Source of the DNA: Blasia pusilla | Lineage: Eukaryota > Marchantiophyta > Marchantiopsida > Blasiales | Assembly (NCBI GenBank): GCA_050084515.1 | Contig: CM114271.1 | Span: 30,442,001 to 30,506,000, forward strand | Length of the DNA: 64,000 nt | Direction: 5' to 3' | Shown here: positions 1 to 10,825 of the stretch, piece by piece | Position numbering within the stretch: the stretch's first letter is position 1 | How the letters are laid out: each line of letters starts with the position of its first letter | Notes under the pieces: generated by a model | What the model was told of the DNA's origin: nothing | Database searches by the model: none | The model's input: only the letters and a program-made list of their open reading frames with translations | Program-made: the position numbers and the translations under genes

Positions 1-309
1 TATATACCCTAGGATTCATCCTAGACTTCTGCAAGGAGACCGTTGCTTATCGGCCAGGATGGCGGTCAGGTGACGGCCGGACGAGGTGGACGATCATGAG
101 GCGAGTCTATGACCACGTTGGCAGCTTTCACAGGTAGTGTTAGCTGACCAGGAGAGTTGTCGTAGGGGAACGCACATGCGGAGGATGTCCCAGTAGCGGA
201 TTGTCCCACGTAGCGACAGGCCATGGCGAGTGTCTCTTCCCATGTTGGCGAGGCCTCTTCACCATTGTGGGGTATGACTTGAGAGCTACAGCGGATTGCC
301 GATGACCTC
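1..309 (+). other. Degenerate internal sequence of gypsy element
   Basis: No convincing reading frame runs through this stretch, and there is no LTR in it. Base composition and lack of any boundary with the methyltransferase-like region that follows suggest it is decayed 5' internal sequence (gag or linker) of the gypsy element, whose true 5' end and 5' LTR would lie left of the window. This is inferred from position only. Confidence 0.4.
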
Positions 310-1120
310 GTGAGGCAGGCGTGGAGTCATGTTTTTATACCAGAGCAGCGAGAGTCACGTGGCGATCGGGTTCTTGGAGTGGAGACGTTGACCCCACTGG
401 ATACCACACCCGTTGTGTGGCAGTGCCTAGAGGAGGGTGTTAGGGTGTTAGATCTCTTCGGAGGGATTAGCACCGGATTGGCTGCACTATTGCAGGCGGG
501 CATACGGGTGCATCACTACCTTTATGTGGAGAGAGATGAGACCGCGCGGCAAGTATCATTATGTCACGTGGCGAGATTGGTCCAGAGGTATCCTGAGTTG
601 TTGCCGGGATCTCAACATACGCTACCCACCGACATCTCTTTGGTGGGGGCGCAGGATCTGGATAGAGTTGGCACCATTCATTTGGTGATTGCTGGATGGC
701 CATGTTGGGTCACGTGCCCATCATCCACGACTGCGGTGGACGAACCTGATACCATGAAAGGTACTGAGTCAAGCATACGGTGGAGTCCAGAGAGCACCAC
801 ATCTCACAGTGGATGCTATTTTGGGCTCAGGGCGTCGATCTCAGGTGGTGACACGAGATGATAGACCACCGTTGGCCATGGCCAATAGGGTGGGGGAGTT
901 GAGGGCAACCTTACCTACATTGGTGAGCTTCCCAGCATCCCATGCCTTTCGTCAGGGAGGGCCAGGCATGATTTGGGATGAGGTGACCGGAGCATTGGAG
1001 GAGCAGGGATGATTGAGGCATCCCGGAGACAGGTGTTGGGGCAGGCGATGGACCTTAAGTGTCTCACATGGATAGTCAGCCTAGGTATGGCTGAGCAGAG
1101 ACGGATGCGAGTGTCATCCA
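310..1120 (+). pseudogene. DNMT3/DRM-like cytosine methyltransferase domain inside a gypsy retrotransposon (broken)
   Basis: The first frame (310-861) contains motif I of C5-cytosine methyltransferases, VLDLFGGI at residues 46-53, then YVERD at 72-76 (the acidic residue of motif II), and IAGWPC at 127-132, which matches the motif IV loop with its catalytic cysteine. The order and spacing resemble DNMT3/DRM enzymes, which methylate cytosine in DNA. The similarity moves to a second frame near 809 (ending GALEEQG at 1012) and back to the first frame near 1010, ending in a block around QAMDLKCLTWIVSLG. At least two frameshifts break it, so no active enzyme is expected. It lies directly upstream of the RT frame on the same strand, so it is most simply a domain of the same polyprotein rather than a host gene. 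A chance neighbour is less likely but not excluded. Confidence 0.72.
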
Positions 1121-1371
1121 TGCCGTCACGTCCACGTACAGGGTCTGTACAGGCATTGGCTGGGGGCGAGACGAGGAGAGATAGGCACCCATGGACTTCT
1201 TGGGACGTCGTTCGAGCAGAGAGTGCAAAGGCGGCTAGAGTAGCACATGTTTATTTTTCGGATGTGAAGCATGGTGTAGGAGGTCAGAGTCGATTGGCTG
1301 TTGCGGAGGTAGCTAGGGTTGCTACATAGCAGCCAAAGCCGGAGGTTGCGTCCTCTCCGAGTGAGGTCACG

Positions 1372-2820
1372 ATGGAGACTTGGGAGCATGTGATAGGTCT
1401 CAAGTTGATAGGAGGAGAGCGACGGCGGGTTCATAGGTTTCTGAGAGGGCATGTCAATTGTTTAGCCTTCAGTATGAGAGACTTGGGTACGCTGAAGGGT
1501 CCCAGGATACAGATTGAGTTGGCTAGTGATACGCCGATCTTTCGTCGACCCTACAAGTATTCTGATATGGAGCGAGCCTTGATTCAGAGCAAGAGTCAGG
1601 ACTTGTTGGAGGCAGGACTTGTGGAGTTATCACATGGGGAGTATGCATTTGCCACAGTCATGCCGGCGAAGAAGGATATGTATGGCAATTGGACGGATAG
1701 GCGGATGTGTGGAGATTACCGTCCTATCAATCGACAGACGAGGTCAGATCGGTATGCCATGCCTACTCCTGAGGAGATCTTTGATGCGGTAGGGCATGTA
1801 GAGATCTTTAGTACTTTAGATGTCCGTGCTGGCCATCATCAGCTTCCTATCAGGTTGGAGGACAGGGAGAAGACAGCATTCAGGGGGATAGATCGGTTTG
1901 GGAGAGATTTCTTGTATCATTGGCGGTTCTTACCATTTGGGTTGAAGAACGCGCCTGCAGAGTCTCAGAGAGTGATGGATAGGATTCTGGCTGGCTTGGA
2001 TTTTATACGATGTTACATAGATGATATTCTTATCTTCAGTTCCACGGTTGAGGAGCATGAGCGACACTTGGAGGAGGTGTTTCGGCGATTGCAGTTACAT
2101 GGACTGAAGTTACATCCAGGCAAGTGCAGATTGACTACTTGGGACACACCATATACCCGAGTGGGTTAGGCGTTCAGCAGATGAAGGTAGAGGCTATTGC
2201 GTAGATTCCACGCCCTACAGATGTGAGTCGAGTCCGAGCATTTCTTGGACTGGCGAACTTCTATCGACGGTATGTCAAGGGTTTTAGTGCGATCGCAAAG
2301 TCTTTGACCTTGTTGACGAGACTTGATCAGGTTTGGTTGTGGGGAGATGATCAAGAGCAAGCATTTCAAGAGCTCAAGGACACGTTGACGTCCTCACCCA
2401 TTTTACAGAGACTGGTTAGGGGTCGCCCATTCCAGTTATATACGGATTGGAGCATGTTGGGTCTAGAAGCAGTGCTTACTCAGAGGGATGTCGAGGAGAG
2501 GGAGTTCGTTGTGGCTTACGCGAGCCGATCAAACAACATTGCAGAGGCGAAGTACTGCTCCTACGAGGGAGAGTGCTTGGCTGTAGTGTGGGCCGTGGCA
2601 CATTTCAGGTGCTATTTATTCGGCAACCCTTTCATACTTATCACTGATCATTAGCCGTTGAGGTGGTTGATGGAGTCCAACAAGCTTACGGGAAAGCTTG
2701 CCATGTAGGCTCTATTACTACAGGAGTATGAGTTTGAGGTGGTTCATAGGTCAGGTCGGCTGAACCAGGATGCGGATGGGTTGAGTCGTAACCCATGTCC
2801 AAGTCAAAGAGACGACATAG
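1372..2820 (+). pseudogene. Ty3/gypsy reverse transcriptase and RNase H (broken pol)
   Basis: The frame 1372-2169 reads as a gypsy reverse transcriptase. FSTLDV carries the first catalytic Asp (residue 150), LPFGLKNAP is at 187-195 and the YIDD active-site box is at 215-218. The frame then shifts and resumes near 2125 (DYLGH block), hits a TAG near 2202, and continues at 2223 with the FLGLANFYRRYV connection. RNase H follows: a YTDWS block in the usual TDAS position, then YEGECLAVVWA and LITDH. Further TAG codons occur at about 2652 and 2707, before the end of the RNase H/tether part (SGRLNQDADGLSR). No clear aspartic protease was recognised between the methyltransferase-like part and RT; 1121-1371 is degenerate. 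The order RT-RNase H-integrase marks the Ty3/gypsy superfamily. Several breaks make it inactive. Confidence 0.9.
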
Positions 2821-2915
2821 GAGCTTGATGGCACGGAGAGAGTGATGAGGAGATCGTGCCCGATTGGCATGCATATGCCTATCTTTGTTGGTTGACTATG
2901 GCAGGTCAACCATAG

Positions 2916-5200
2916 GTGATGACTCCAATGGTGGGGTTGGATGATGAGTCTTTCGATCCGGAGGTTAGTGAGGAGGCAACAGGTGGTCGTGATATCCATG
3001 ACGATGTGGAGGTTGTGGAGTTCTTGCGCACTGACATCATAGCGAGTACAGTGAGTGCTAGGGAGCGGGATCGGATCCTACAGAGAGCCAAGAGGTTCAA
3101 GTGGGAGGGGACTCATATTTTGCGGGTATGGGGAGATGGTAGGATACGAGTGGTACCCCATCCTTTCCAACGAGCACGTGTAGTGCGACATGCCCATGAG
3201 GAGTTGGGATATTTTGGAGTAAAGCGTTGTCGTATAGTAAAATCAACCAGTATGTAAATTCCTTTGTCATTAAGTGTTAGATAGAGTTTCATTAGTATTA
3301 AGTAAATTGGCTTAGAAAAAGAAAATTCTTATGTTTAAACCTCTTTATGGTGCCTCTTTTATGCGGGCCCAACTTTGGAAAAGGAGATAATAAATAAAAG
3401 ATGACTTTATAAAAGTAAAGTAGTTGCTTTAATGAAAAACAAAAGTAGTCTTGGTTGGTGGCTAGGTTAGTTGGGGTAATTTGGAAAATATCAAGTGGGT
3501 AAAAGAAGATATTTTGGAAGAGATAAGAGGAAATTTACTTGTGTCAAAATGTGATTGGTTAAGCCTTGAGAGGAAGCCATGTGACACAAGATAAGATAAG
3601 CTGTATTTCGTACTCTTGTGGATCCCTTGTGAGTTTATAAAGAGGAGGGACCTTCAAGGGTTCATCACTTTCTATTCCACATCTTGAGTCTTTCGTGTCA
3701 CTCTTGAGTGTATGATTTTGGGATTGCTTGCTCTTCCAATGAGAGTGGATCATCCCTGTTGGGAGAGTAACTTGACCATGGTCTATTCTTCGAGAGGTTT
3801 CGAGAGTGTGGTGTGTGTGTGGAGATGAGAGGTTTGTTACCTTAGAGGAGTTTAGTCATACTAAAATAGTGAATGTTTTGGCTTGTTACTTCCCCAATGA
3901 GAATGGATTACCCCTCTTGGGAGAATAACTCCGCTAAAACCCATTCTTGAGGAGAGTAGAGAATGTCTGTTAAGCATGGATAGGGATGGAGCACGAGTTG
4001 TGCCCGACTTTCCTTTCCTTAATCCATACCATGTCAAGATACTCTTTGTAGATAGGCACTGGTTCACTCGCTATTTAGTTTATCACTTTGGGGAGGCGTT
4101 CATGAACTAGGTCATTCAATCTCCAACTCCGGTGATCCTTCCTATCGTCACATATGGAAGGACATGGGATTGTACTTTGTATATCCTTATATAGCGATCC
4201 ATGGACGTCAATAGGCCTGCTCAAGTAGGATTTAATACTAGTTGTGCTATCTTCCTCGTAAACAAGCGTAAAATAGTTTATAGGGATTTTATAGTTATGA
4301 ATTTTGGGATCCGATGTTATGAGGAAGTGATCGCCTCGACACTTCCATTTGTGATACCTGTCGTGAGAGAATGGAGAGTATACATAATAATTTTATATTC
4401 AAAAAGGAGATCTTCTCAGAGAGTTCATCTTGCATCGACTGCGTCTGCCGCAACTAGAAGGCCTGCCCTTACTCGAAGAAAGACTCTCGACACGACAACG
4501 TACTTACAACTTACTTCAGGTGCAGTATTGGTGGCGCGGCATGCATACTGGGGTACAACAGTTTGTGGCCAGATGTATGGTATGTGACAGAGTGTGAGCA
4601 TCCTTCAATGTTCCCACTCTGCAACTACATCCTTTGCCGATTATGGGTTTAGGTTATCGATGGAGTTTAGACTTTGCGGGACCTTTGCCTTTGACGGGAC
4701 GTCATCATAGGTACGTGTTGGTCATGGTGGAGCATTTCTCCAAGTGGATAGAGTTGGTGGCACTACCAGACAAGGCGAGCGAGGGAACAACTTATGCGTT
4801 TCTAGATCGTGTGCTTAGTCACTTTGGTGCACCGGCGGAGGTGTTGACTGACCAGGGTACCGAGTTCAGGGGAGAGTTTCAGGCCTTGTGTGATCAGGCG
4901 CTGATAGATCACCGCACCACATCCTGAGATGGATGGGTTGGCAGAGAGAGTGGAACAGATGGTGAAGAGAGGATTGCACAAGAATGGCTTGCAGCGGAGA
5001 CAGTTGAGGGAGTGGGATCTACAGTTGCCATGGTTGGCTATGGGTTATCGCTTTAGTCGGCAGGCATCCTTGGCGTCATTTTCACCGTACTTTTTGCTCT
5101 TTGGGAGAGAGCCAGATTTACCTACAGCGATTCGACGTGACATGGCGGAGGTGTTAGATCTTGATGATCCAGATGTGTGGGTATAAGCATGTTCTCAGAG
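2916..5200 (+). pseudogene. Ty3/gypsy integrase, split by an insertion
   Basis: The N-terminal zinc-binding part starts in 2916-3227 (HAHEELGYFGVKR) and resumes after the inserted element at about 4502 (LLQVQYWWRGM, then CMVCDR), so one HHCC domain is cut in two. The catalytic core follows at 4634-4927: SLDFAGPLP holds the first Asp and VLTDQGTEF the second. A TGA and frame change near 4925 interrupt the core. The remainder at 4929-5186 (MDGLAERVEQMVKRGL, then FSPYFLLFGREP) would include the third catalytic residue region. It ends in a TAA near 5184, after which the C-terminal part continues. The enzyme would join element cDNA into host DNA; this copy cannot be functional. Confidence 0.88.
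3228..4497. mobile_element. 1.27 kb LTR-like insertion (probable solo LTR) in the integrase
   Basis: The segment interrupts the integrase reading frame; removing it restores a continuous zinc-binding domain (GVKRTYNLLQ). It begins TGTCGT and ends ACGACA, a perfect 6 bp terminal inverted repeat of the TG...CA type seen in LTRs. It is flanked by gcgt (3224-3227) and acgt (4498-4501), which fits a 4 bp target duplication with one later transition. A TATA-like box (TTTATAAAG) sits near 3637 and no coding domain was seen, as expected for a solo LTR. An alternative reading is an element at 3235-4498 flanked by exact cgta copies, but that leaves two extra codons in the integrase. Inside, a diverged ~80 bp direct repeat (about 3720-3800 and 3885-3960) is visible. 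Confidence 0.65.
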
Positions 5201-5222
5201 GGCAGAAGTTTTTCGTAGAGTT

Positions 5223-5696
5223 ATGCCTATGGTCTTTGAGAACTTAGCTATTGCCCAGCATAGAGATACATTGAGGTACACAACCATTCGTGGAGGAGGT
5301 TATCGTCCAGGGATTAGGAGGTTTCATCCTGGAGATTACGTTTATTTACAACAGGCGGCACCCACGACGCTAGATGTCACTGCAGGGCGCACGATCCTAC
5401 GTGCGCGCGAGGTATTATCGACTGGAGTCCTCATGTTGGAGGGACGGGATGGTATGGTTTGGACGGATCATGTGCGCAATTGTGCGCCATGTCATCTTCC
5501 GAACGTAGATGGGAGGGTGGATCCGAGCTTGGCAGTGGTACCTGCAGGCTTGAAGTGTATGTTGTGCCAATCTGCGATGGGTGCAGCCACCATGTTGGTA
5601 TGTGATGGTTGTTCTCGAGGGTGGCATATATCATGTCTAACCCCCCCTCTTGATGTGGTTCCCACGGGACGATGGATGTGTCTGAGATGTGTATAG
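5223..5696 (+). pseudogene. Gypsy pol C-terminus with PHD finger
   Basis: This 157-residue frame continues the integrase C-terminal region: the IRRFHPGDYVYL block near residue 31 resembles the GPY/F-type module. Residues 112-156 form a complete C4HC3 PHD finger: CMLC, then CDGC, W-H, C, and CLRC with normal spacing, including the conserved Trp two residues before the last Cys pair. PHD fingers usually read histone H3 tails. Many gypsy elements carry a chromodomain at this place, so the PHD finger may play the same targeting role for integration; that is inference. The upstream frame ends in a TAA at about 5184 and a frame change, so the finger is cut off from integrase in this copy, although the finger itself is intact. 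Confidence 0.85.
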
Positions 5697-5754
5697 GGTA
5701 GTAGGTCATGTCAGAGAGATGTGATATTTTCTTTTTGGAGTTGGGGGGATCCAA

Positions 5755-5770
5755 CTGCCAGCTAGGGGGG
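5755..5770 (+). promoter_or_regulatory. Probable polypurine tract of the gypsy element
   Basis: A short G-rich run (AGCTAGGGGGG) lies immediately upstream of the LTR start near 5773, where plus-strand priming would occur. The call rests on position and composition only. Confidence 0.4.
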
Positions 5771-5772
5771 CG

Positions 5773-5910
5773 GTTGTGTGATCTCCATGTATATGTATGA
5801 GTTGATTTTTGTACATGTGTGGATCGACCCGTGTGTGGGGAAGATCGGTGTTGTGTGGTGTAGATGTGAACAGCGGTATATGTTGTGTAGCGATATGTAT
5901 GCGCACGACA
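5773..5910 (+). repeat. 3' LTR of the gypsy element (about 138 bp)
   Basis: This segment starts around TTGTGTGATC and ends GCGCACGACA, so TG...CA ends can be drawn (TG at 5775). A second copy lies inverted at 52982-53119 and both copies lose similarity at the same two borders, which defines the repeat. By eye only about six positions differ. It sits just after the pol C-terminus and a G-rich tract, as a 3' LTR should. The LTR is very short for a Ty3/gypsy element. Confidence 0.65.
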
Positions 5911-6628
5911 CCTTGCTTTTCAAGGAGAGCTTCACTTCTTTCGAAAAGAAAAGTACCAAAAGAGGTAACCCCCTCCTCAAATTATAGTATAGATACCAGT
6001 TTATAAATATCGTGAGTACTATATGCATAGGGATTCGGGCAAGGTTCGGGAAGATTTTTTTGATATGCCAAGCGATTACTAGTAATATATATAGTTACCC
6101 GGTTTTTTTTCTTAAGTCATCGGCTCTGGCTGGAAATTTTTCATTTTCCAGGTTCATTTTTTGGTAAATTTCCATTTTATTCGGTGAAATTCACAAAAAT
6201 TAAAAATTTTCCGTGCCGAATTTTAGTCTCGATTCCTAGTCACCAGCGAGTTTTTGGCTTTTTTTATAGTCACTGGGAAAAATTCGGCCGTTGAAATTTT
6301 TGTAAGTAAATCTTTGGCCAGCAAGTATGGTCGGAAGATTTTCAGCCAACAAGCAGCGTCCTCTCTTTCCCCATTCATTCACTATCTTTACTCCAACATT
6401 CTAAGCAACCTAACTTGCAACACTCTAAAAAATTTCAACTTCAAACACCTCATGTCACTTGGTAGTAAATCACATATCATTTAGTAAGATATCCTTGGTA
6501 GGAGTTGAACCTGGTTCCTCCCACCAGTTGGGAGCCAAGGATCCTCCCCCTCTACAATACTTGGAGCCCCAAAGCTCCAAGTATTCTAAAAGGGCCCTAC
6601 AAAACCAACAAATCTAAATCAGAATATC
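5911..6628. other. AT-rich spacer between gypsy LTR and hAT
   Basis: No gene is visible. The first ~350 bases flank the gypsy LTR. From about 6490 a motif-rich stretch (two inverted CTTGGAGC / GCTCCAAG words at about 6560-6585) probably belongs to the non-coding 3' end of the hAT element, whose terminal repeats could not be fixed. Confidence 0.4.
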
Positions 6629-8839
6629 CTATTTTATAGAAACTGCATTGTTGTCTCCTTCTACTTCTAATTCTACCTCTGAAGACAAATATTTTTCTGG
6701 ACTAGCAAAGATATATCTAAAATGAGCAGAATTTTTCCATAACACAAAAGACTCACCCAACAAGTCCTCATAATCAGAGGAAGGGCCTTCTAAGGCAATC
6801 CTCAAAACATCTAAGTATTTTGTAGACAACCTATTGCAAGATTTGCTCTTGATCATATTTTGAATGGAGAAAGCTCTCTCGCAAATAGCAGTACTCACAC
6901 ATTGGACTGTAGCAATATTTGCTAAAATCAACAAGTTTGAAAACTTACATTGCAAAGAGGGACCCCAACTTACCATAGCCCATAGGTCCCTAAAGTTGCG
7001 ATCCTTCCACTCTATGGTAGCCATCAGTTTGAAAGACTGAAACTCTTGTTTCACAATAGGAGAGTTAATCAAAGCAGGTTGCAATTGACCTCTAAGAGGT
7101 AATTGAGCTCCAAAGAAACCACAAAAATCATCTAAATCTTTACAGCCCTAGCTATTCAATCCCACCTGTCTAGAAGGCATGTGTAAGGGGTTTAGAATTT
7201 TCATTGCACCAATAAGATGGTTATCTCGAAATCGATCTTGCAAAGCTGAACATACACTTTCAACAAACTTGTTCTGAATGAATAATGCAGCCTCTAGATC
7301 CCTACTTGTGCGATCTCGAGACATCTCTATACTATGGAACCTTTTACCCCTTATCTCAGACTGTAAACGTTGGAGATAAGGGGATCAGGTAAAATGTGAT
7401 AACCTATGTCTTTAGAGAAGGTCGATGCATTCAAGTCATGTTTTTCCATCACAAAATTCATAGTGATGGAAGCTATCTCGGAATTAACAATGCTTCCTAT
7501 AGTGATAACATCCACAAACTTGTACTGGAAAATATTGCTCAAATTTGCAAGCATGGAAAGGATATCATCTAGAAAATACAACTGATAGATCATTTGGAAT
7601 GATCTTAACTTGTTAAATAAATGAGCAGCATTTCCATCATCCTCCGAAGGACAAAGGTCCCTAAAATAAATCAACACCGATTCTAGAGAATCACACAATG
7701 TGGAAACGACTTGCCATCGAGATAACCAACGTATTTTATGGTATCTCTTCATCACTCGTTTGGAATCATTGAACTTTTCCTACAAAGTGGACAAAAGTGT
7801 TCTCCTTTTGGAGGACCTCCTGAAGTAACCAGAAACAACATTGAGAATGGAATCCACTTCACTAGAGACTTCCTTGCAATCAACAACTTTTGCAGCAGAC
7901 AAAGCACCAAGATTTGTCTTATGAGCAACACAATAAACAGATAGAATATAGGGGTTCACCTTTTGCTTCATTTGTGAAGCTACCTCTGTCTGGCTACCTA
8001 CCATTGTCGAGGCACCATCACAACCAACGGCAACCATTTTAGAGAATTCTAACCCTCCATCCTTGATGAGTTGCAACAACATTTCAGTAATAACATTAGA
8101 AGACTTTGACTCACACTGAAGAAATCCGAGAAAACAACACTGTGCCTGTCCCTCTTCAATGAAAGTGGCAAACAAAACCAAATGACCAGTAACATATATG
8201 TCTGTGGACTCATCAATCATAATACCAAAAAAGGGAGAAGCTTGAACTCTTGAAAGAGTTCTTCTTAGCAAGACTTGGTTGATGAAATAAGACATTTCAC
8301 TGCAACTCCTTTCATCATGATAAAGATCTCTTGTAATAGGTGCGTTTACAGAAAGCAATAACTTACACAGATTGGGAAATTTCAGAAATGGCATAGCCTC
8401 CTTTGCAAGGAAGTATGCACACTTGAACAATGTAAGGAAGGCTACTTCATAGGTCCGGTTTGTGGTTGGCCATCGACTTCTTACCTCCATTAGCAGCCCA
8501 TGAGAGCTTGATATGCTCATTGGACGTGGCGTGGTCAGTGAACGCAGAGACTTTGCAATTAATTGCCCCATCTTTAGCAAAAGCAATCTTCCCCTTCCCC
8601 TTCCTACAGACTTTACAAAAAATCCTACCAAGACCTAAATCATAATCGATCCAGTCATACATTGAGTACCACACATCCTTCTAGGCAGTGCAAACTTTTT
8701 CAGGTAAGGCTCCACTACTACCTGATGCAGGTTGTTAATCTTTATCATCAGATGAGCCAGATAATGCAATGATATCTGGCACATTGTTTCGAGGTCCCTT
8801 ATCTAAGAATGAACTCATCGTCTTTTGTCTCTTGGCCAT
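6629..8839 (-). pseudogene. hAT-family transposase with BED/TTF-type zinc finger (broken)
   Basis: Read on the minus strand from an ATG at 8839 (MAKRQKTMSSFL). A zinc-finger block, CKVC followed by H-x4-H in the TTF/BED style, lies at about 8640-8500. The catalytic region follows at 8631-7780 (FGIMIDESTD, VGCDGASTMVG, YCVAHKTNLG, SSEVDSILN). After one TAG it continues in the same frame at 7755-7351 (MKRYHKIRWLSRWQ). The C-terminal dimerisation domain at 7084-6629 contains ERAFSIQNMIKSK. The protein would bind and move its own element by cut and paste. Stops near 8739 and 8697, frame changes near 8460 and between 7350 and 7084, and further stops show the copy is dead. Its domain order matches ZBED/ZNF862-type hAT proteins known in several plants and animals. 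Terminal inverted repeats and the 8 bp target duplication were not located. Confidence 0.88.
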
Positions 8840-10825
8840 AATAACCAGTGAACTAGACTCGCATGTGAATCAATCTCTCTCTAAATGAACCCTAAATCAG
8901 AAAACATTTTAAACAGAGACATGTCTACAGAAGAAAATTCACAACAAAGGCTTGTGCAAAGCTAGTACAGAGAGGTAGCTATGGAAGAAATGCAACATGT
9001 GCACATCTCGGAAAGCTTCAAACTCATTCCCCAAGAGGATTTCCAAATAGTGGAATGAGGACTTCCAAATAGTGGGCACTAGGCACTGCTTGAGCGGTTC
9101 TCGGGGAGTCAGAAACTCAGCCGAATCTGCATAGTAACGAAAATTGAGAACGATTGAGTGGAGTCACGAAGCTGCGGAGACACGACAGAGATGCAGGCAC
9201 TTTAGAACTTCCTCAGAGCTGGACTGTCATGAAGCTGCGCAGCTAAGAGAGAAGGCACTACTACGGAGTCCAGGAGAACAACTTGCGAAACAACCTACGA
9301 AGTCACGGAGCCCAACCTGGAGAACAACCTGGTCCCAAGCTCAACGAAGCTACGGCTTCGTAATGAAGAGAAGTTGCGGCTAGCCGTGGAGCTCGCGGAA
9401 GCCAGAACTTTGTAACTACCAACACGAACTGCGAATTTGGGGAGCCAATGTGCAGAGTACGTTGGGGAGCCAACATAGAAGAGCAACAAACCGAAGATAA
9501 GCTACGGAGCGGAGAGAAAACAAGCTGTGAAGCGCACAAATCTGCTCCACACATACAAACTCGCAGAGTCCGGGAGAAGACAACCTGCTTCAATGCAGGT
9601 TTATGGTGGACTGCTTCGAAGTCAGCAATGAGAAAACGATGATGAGTTGCGGAGAGGGAGGAGTCTAGACTCCAGAGTGCAGCAAAAATCTATGCATCGT
9701 TGAGCAGCAACGGAGTCGGGTCCTTCTGGGAGAATCGGAGCTGCGGAGAGACGGGTACTTGGAGTTGGGGAGCAGCGGACTGAAAGGAGTTGGGGAGTGA
9801 GGAGTCCTGACTTGAGCGAGTTTATGTACTGTGCAACTGTGCAGCGCCGTCGAGTAGCAATGGAGTCGGAACTGTTGGGCCTTTTGGGAGCAACGGACTG
9901 AGCGAAGTCAAGGAGAGAGCAGCGGATCGAGCAGAGTCGCGGATAGAATCAAAGCTACGGAGAGTGCGGGGAGTCGGAGCCTCGGAGTCGGGGAGAGAGC
10001 AGCGGAGTGGTAGAGAGAATAGTGAGGATTGAGCTCGGGAGGGCTCGGTCTGAGGGTACTACCCCATGGCCCCACACGCTTGTCACCCAGCCGTGTCGCC
10101 TCTACCTGCCCGTCTCGGGCTGCCCCTCCTAAATCTTCACTTGAAGCCGTTGGATTTGAGTCGAACGGCCACCGCCTTAGGAGAAAGAGCGACGAGCTAG
10201 GGTTTGAAATCCTTCCCTCAAATTTGACGGTGACGATCTGCTATGCCTTTGGAATTCTCATCCAACCATCAGCTGTCTCCTCCAATCCCCCCTTGCCACG
10301 TAAGCCTAAAAATCGCCGGCCATCAAAATTCAAATCGGCTGTATTCCGGGAGGCTCATTTCAGGGAGCCGTCGGTTTCTGCTGATTTCAGACGGACGGCG
10401 GCTATATTCCGACGACTCCCTGCCGGAATGGGGATACTTTCCGTCATTCCTCTAGTGGCACGGTCACTTGCTAGAATGGCCATGTCACTCGCCGGGAACC
10501 CTGCCGGAACTTTGCCGAGCCAAACGGGAAAACGGAAAATCGAAAAGACTGCCGGCTAGCACTACTCGCGACCCCTGATCTGTGAAAACATTGGTTTATA
10601 TGGGTTTAGGGTTTCGGGATAAGTAGCAGGGAGCGACCAATGTTGCGACTGTTACCGATCAAGGGAGGAAACTGCTCACTGGAATGAGGGATTGGGTTCG
10701 CGGAGAGGTCTGCGGGCGGGATTTATCTTGCGAGGGATGGCGCGGAGTTCCACCTGGAGTTTGTTGAGGACGTAATCGAAGATCTAGCTCTTAAGGTTTG
10801 GCAGACCTGTTGCCCGGGAGCTGCG
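8840..10825. other. Non-coding region with degenerate purine-rich repeats, then GC-rich leader
   Basis: From about 9130 to 10030 the plus strand is full of loosely repeated words such as GGAGTCGG, GCTACGGAG, GCTGCGGAG and TTGGGGAG, giving several overlapping frames that look like low-complexity artefacts. From 10030 to 10560 the sequence is GC-rich and a 176-residue frame is open, but it has no recognisable domain and probably reads through untranslated DNA. The part 10560-10825 lies immediately upstream of the FAM136A-like start and is likely promoter and 5' UTR. Confidence 0.4.

Noticed and set aside
6490-6560. tRNA-like GGTTCAACTCC word on the minus strand
   Set aside because: An A-box-like and a B-box-like word are present but too close together, and no cloverleaf can be folded by eye.
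10029-10559. 176-codon frame upstream of the FAM136A-like gene
   Set aside because: Low-complexity GC-rich sequence with no domain; a second frame is open at the same place. Treated as leader or promoter DNA.
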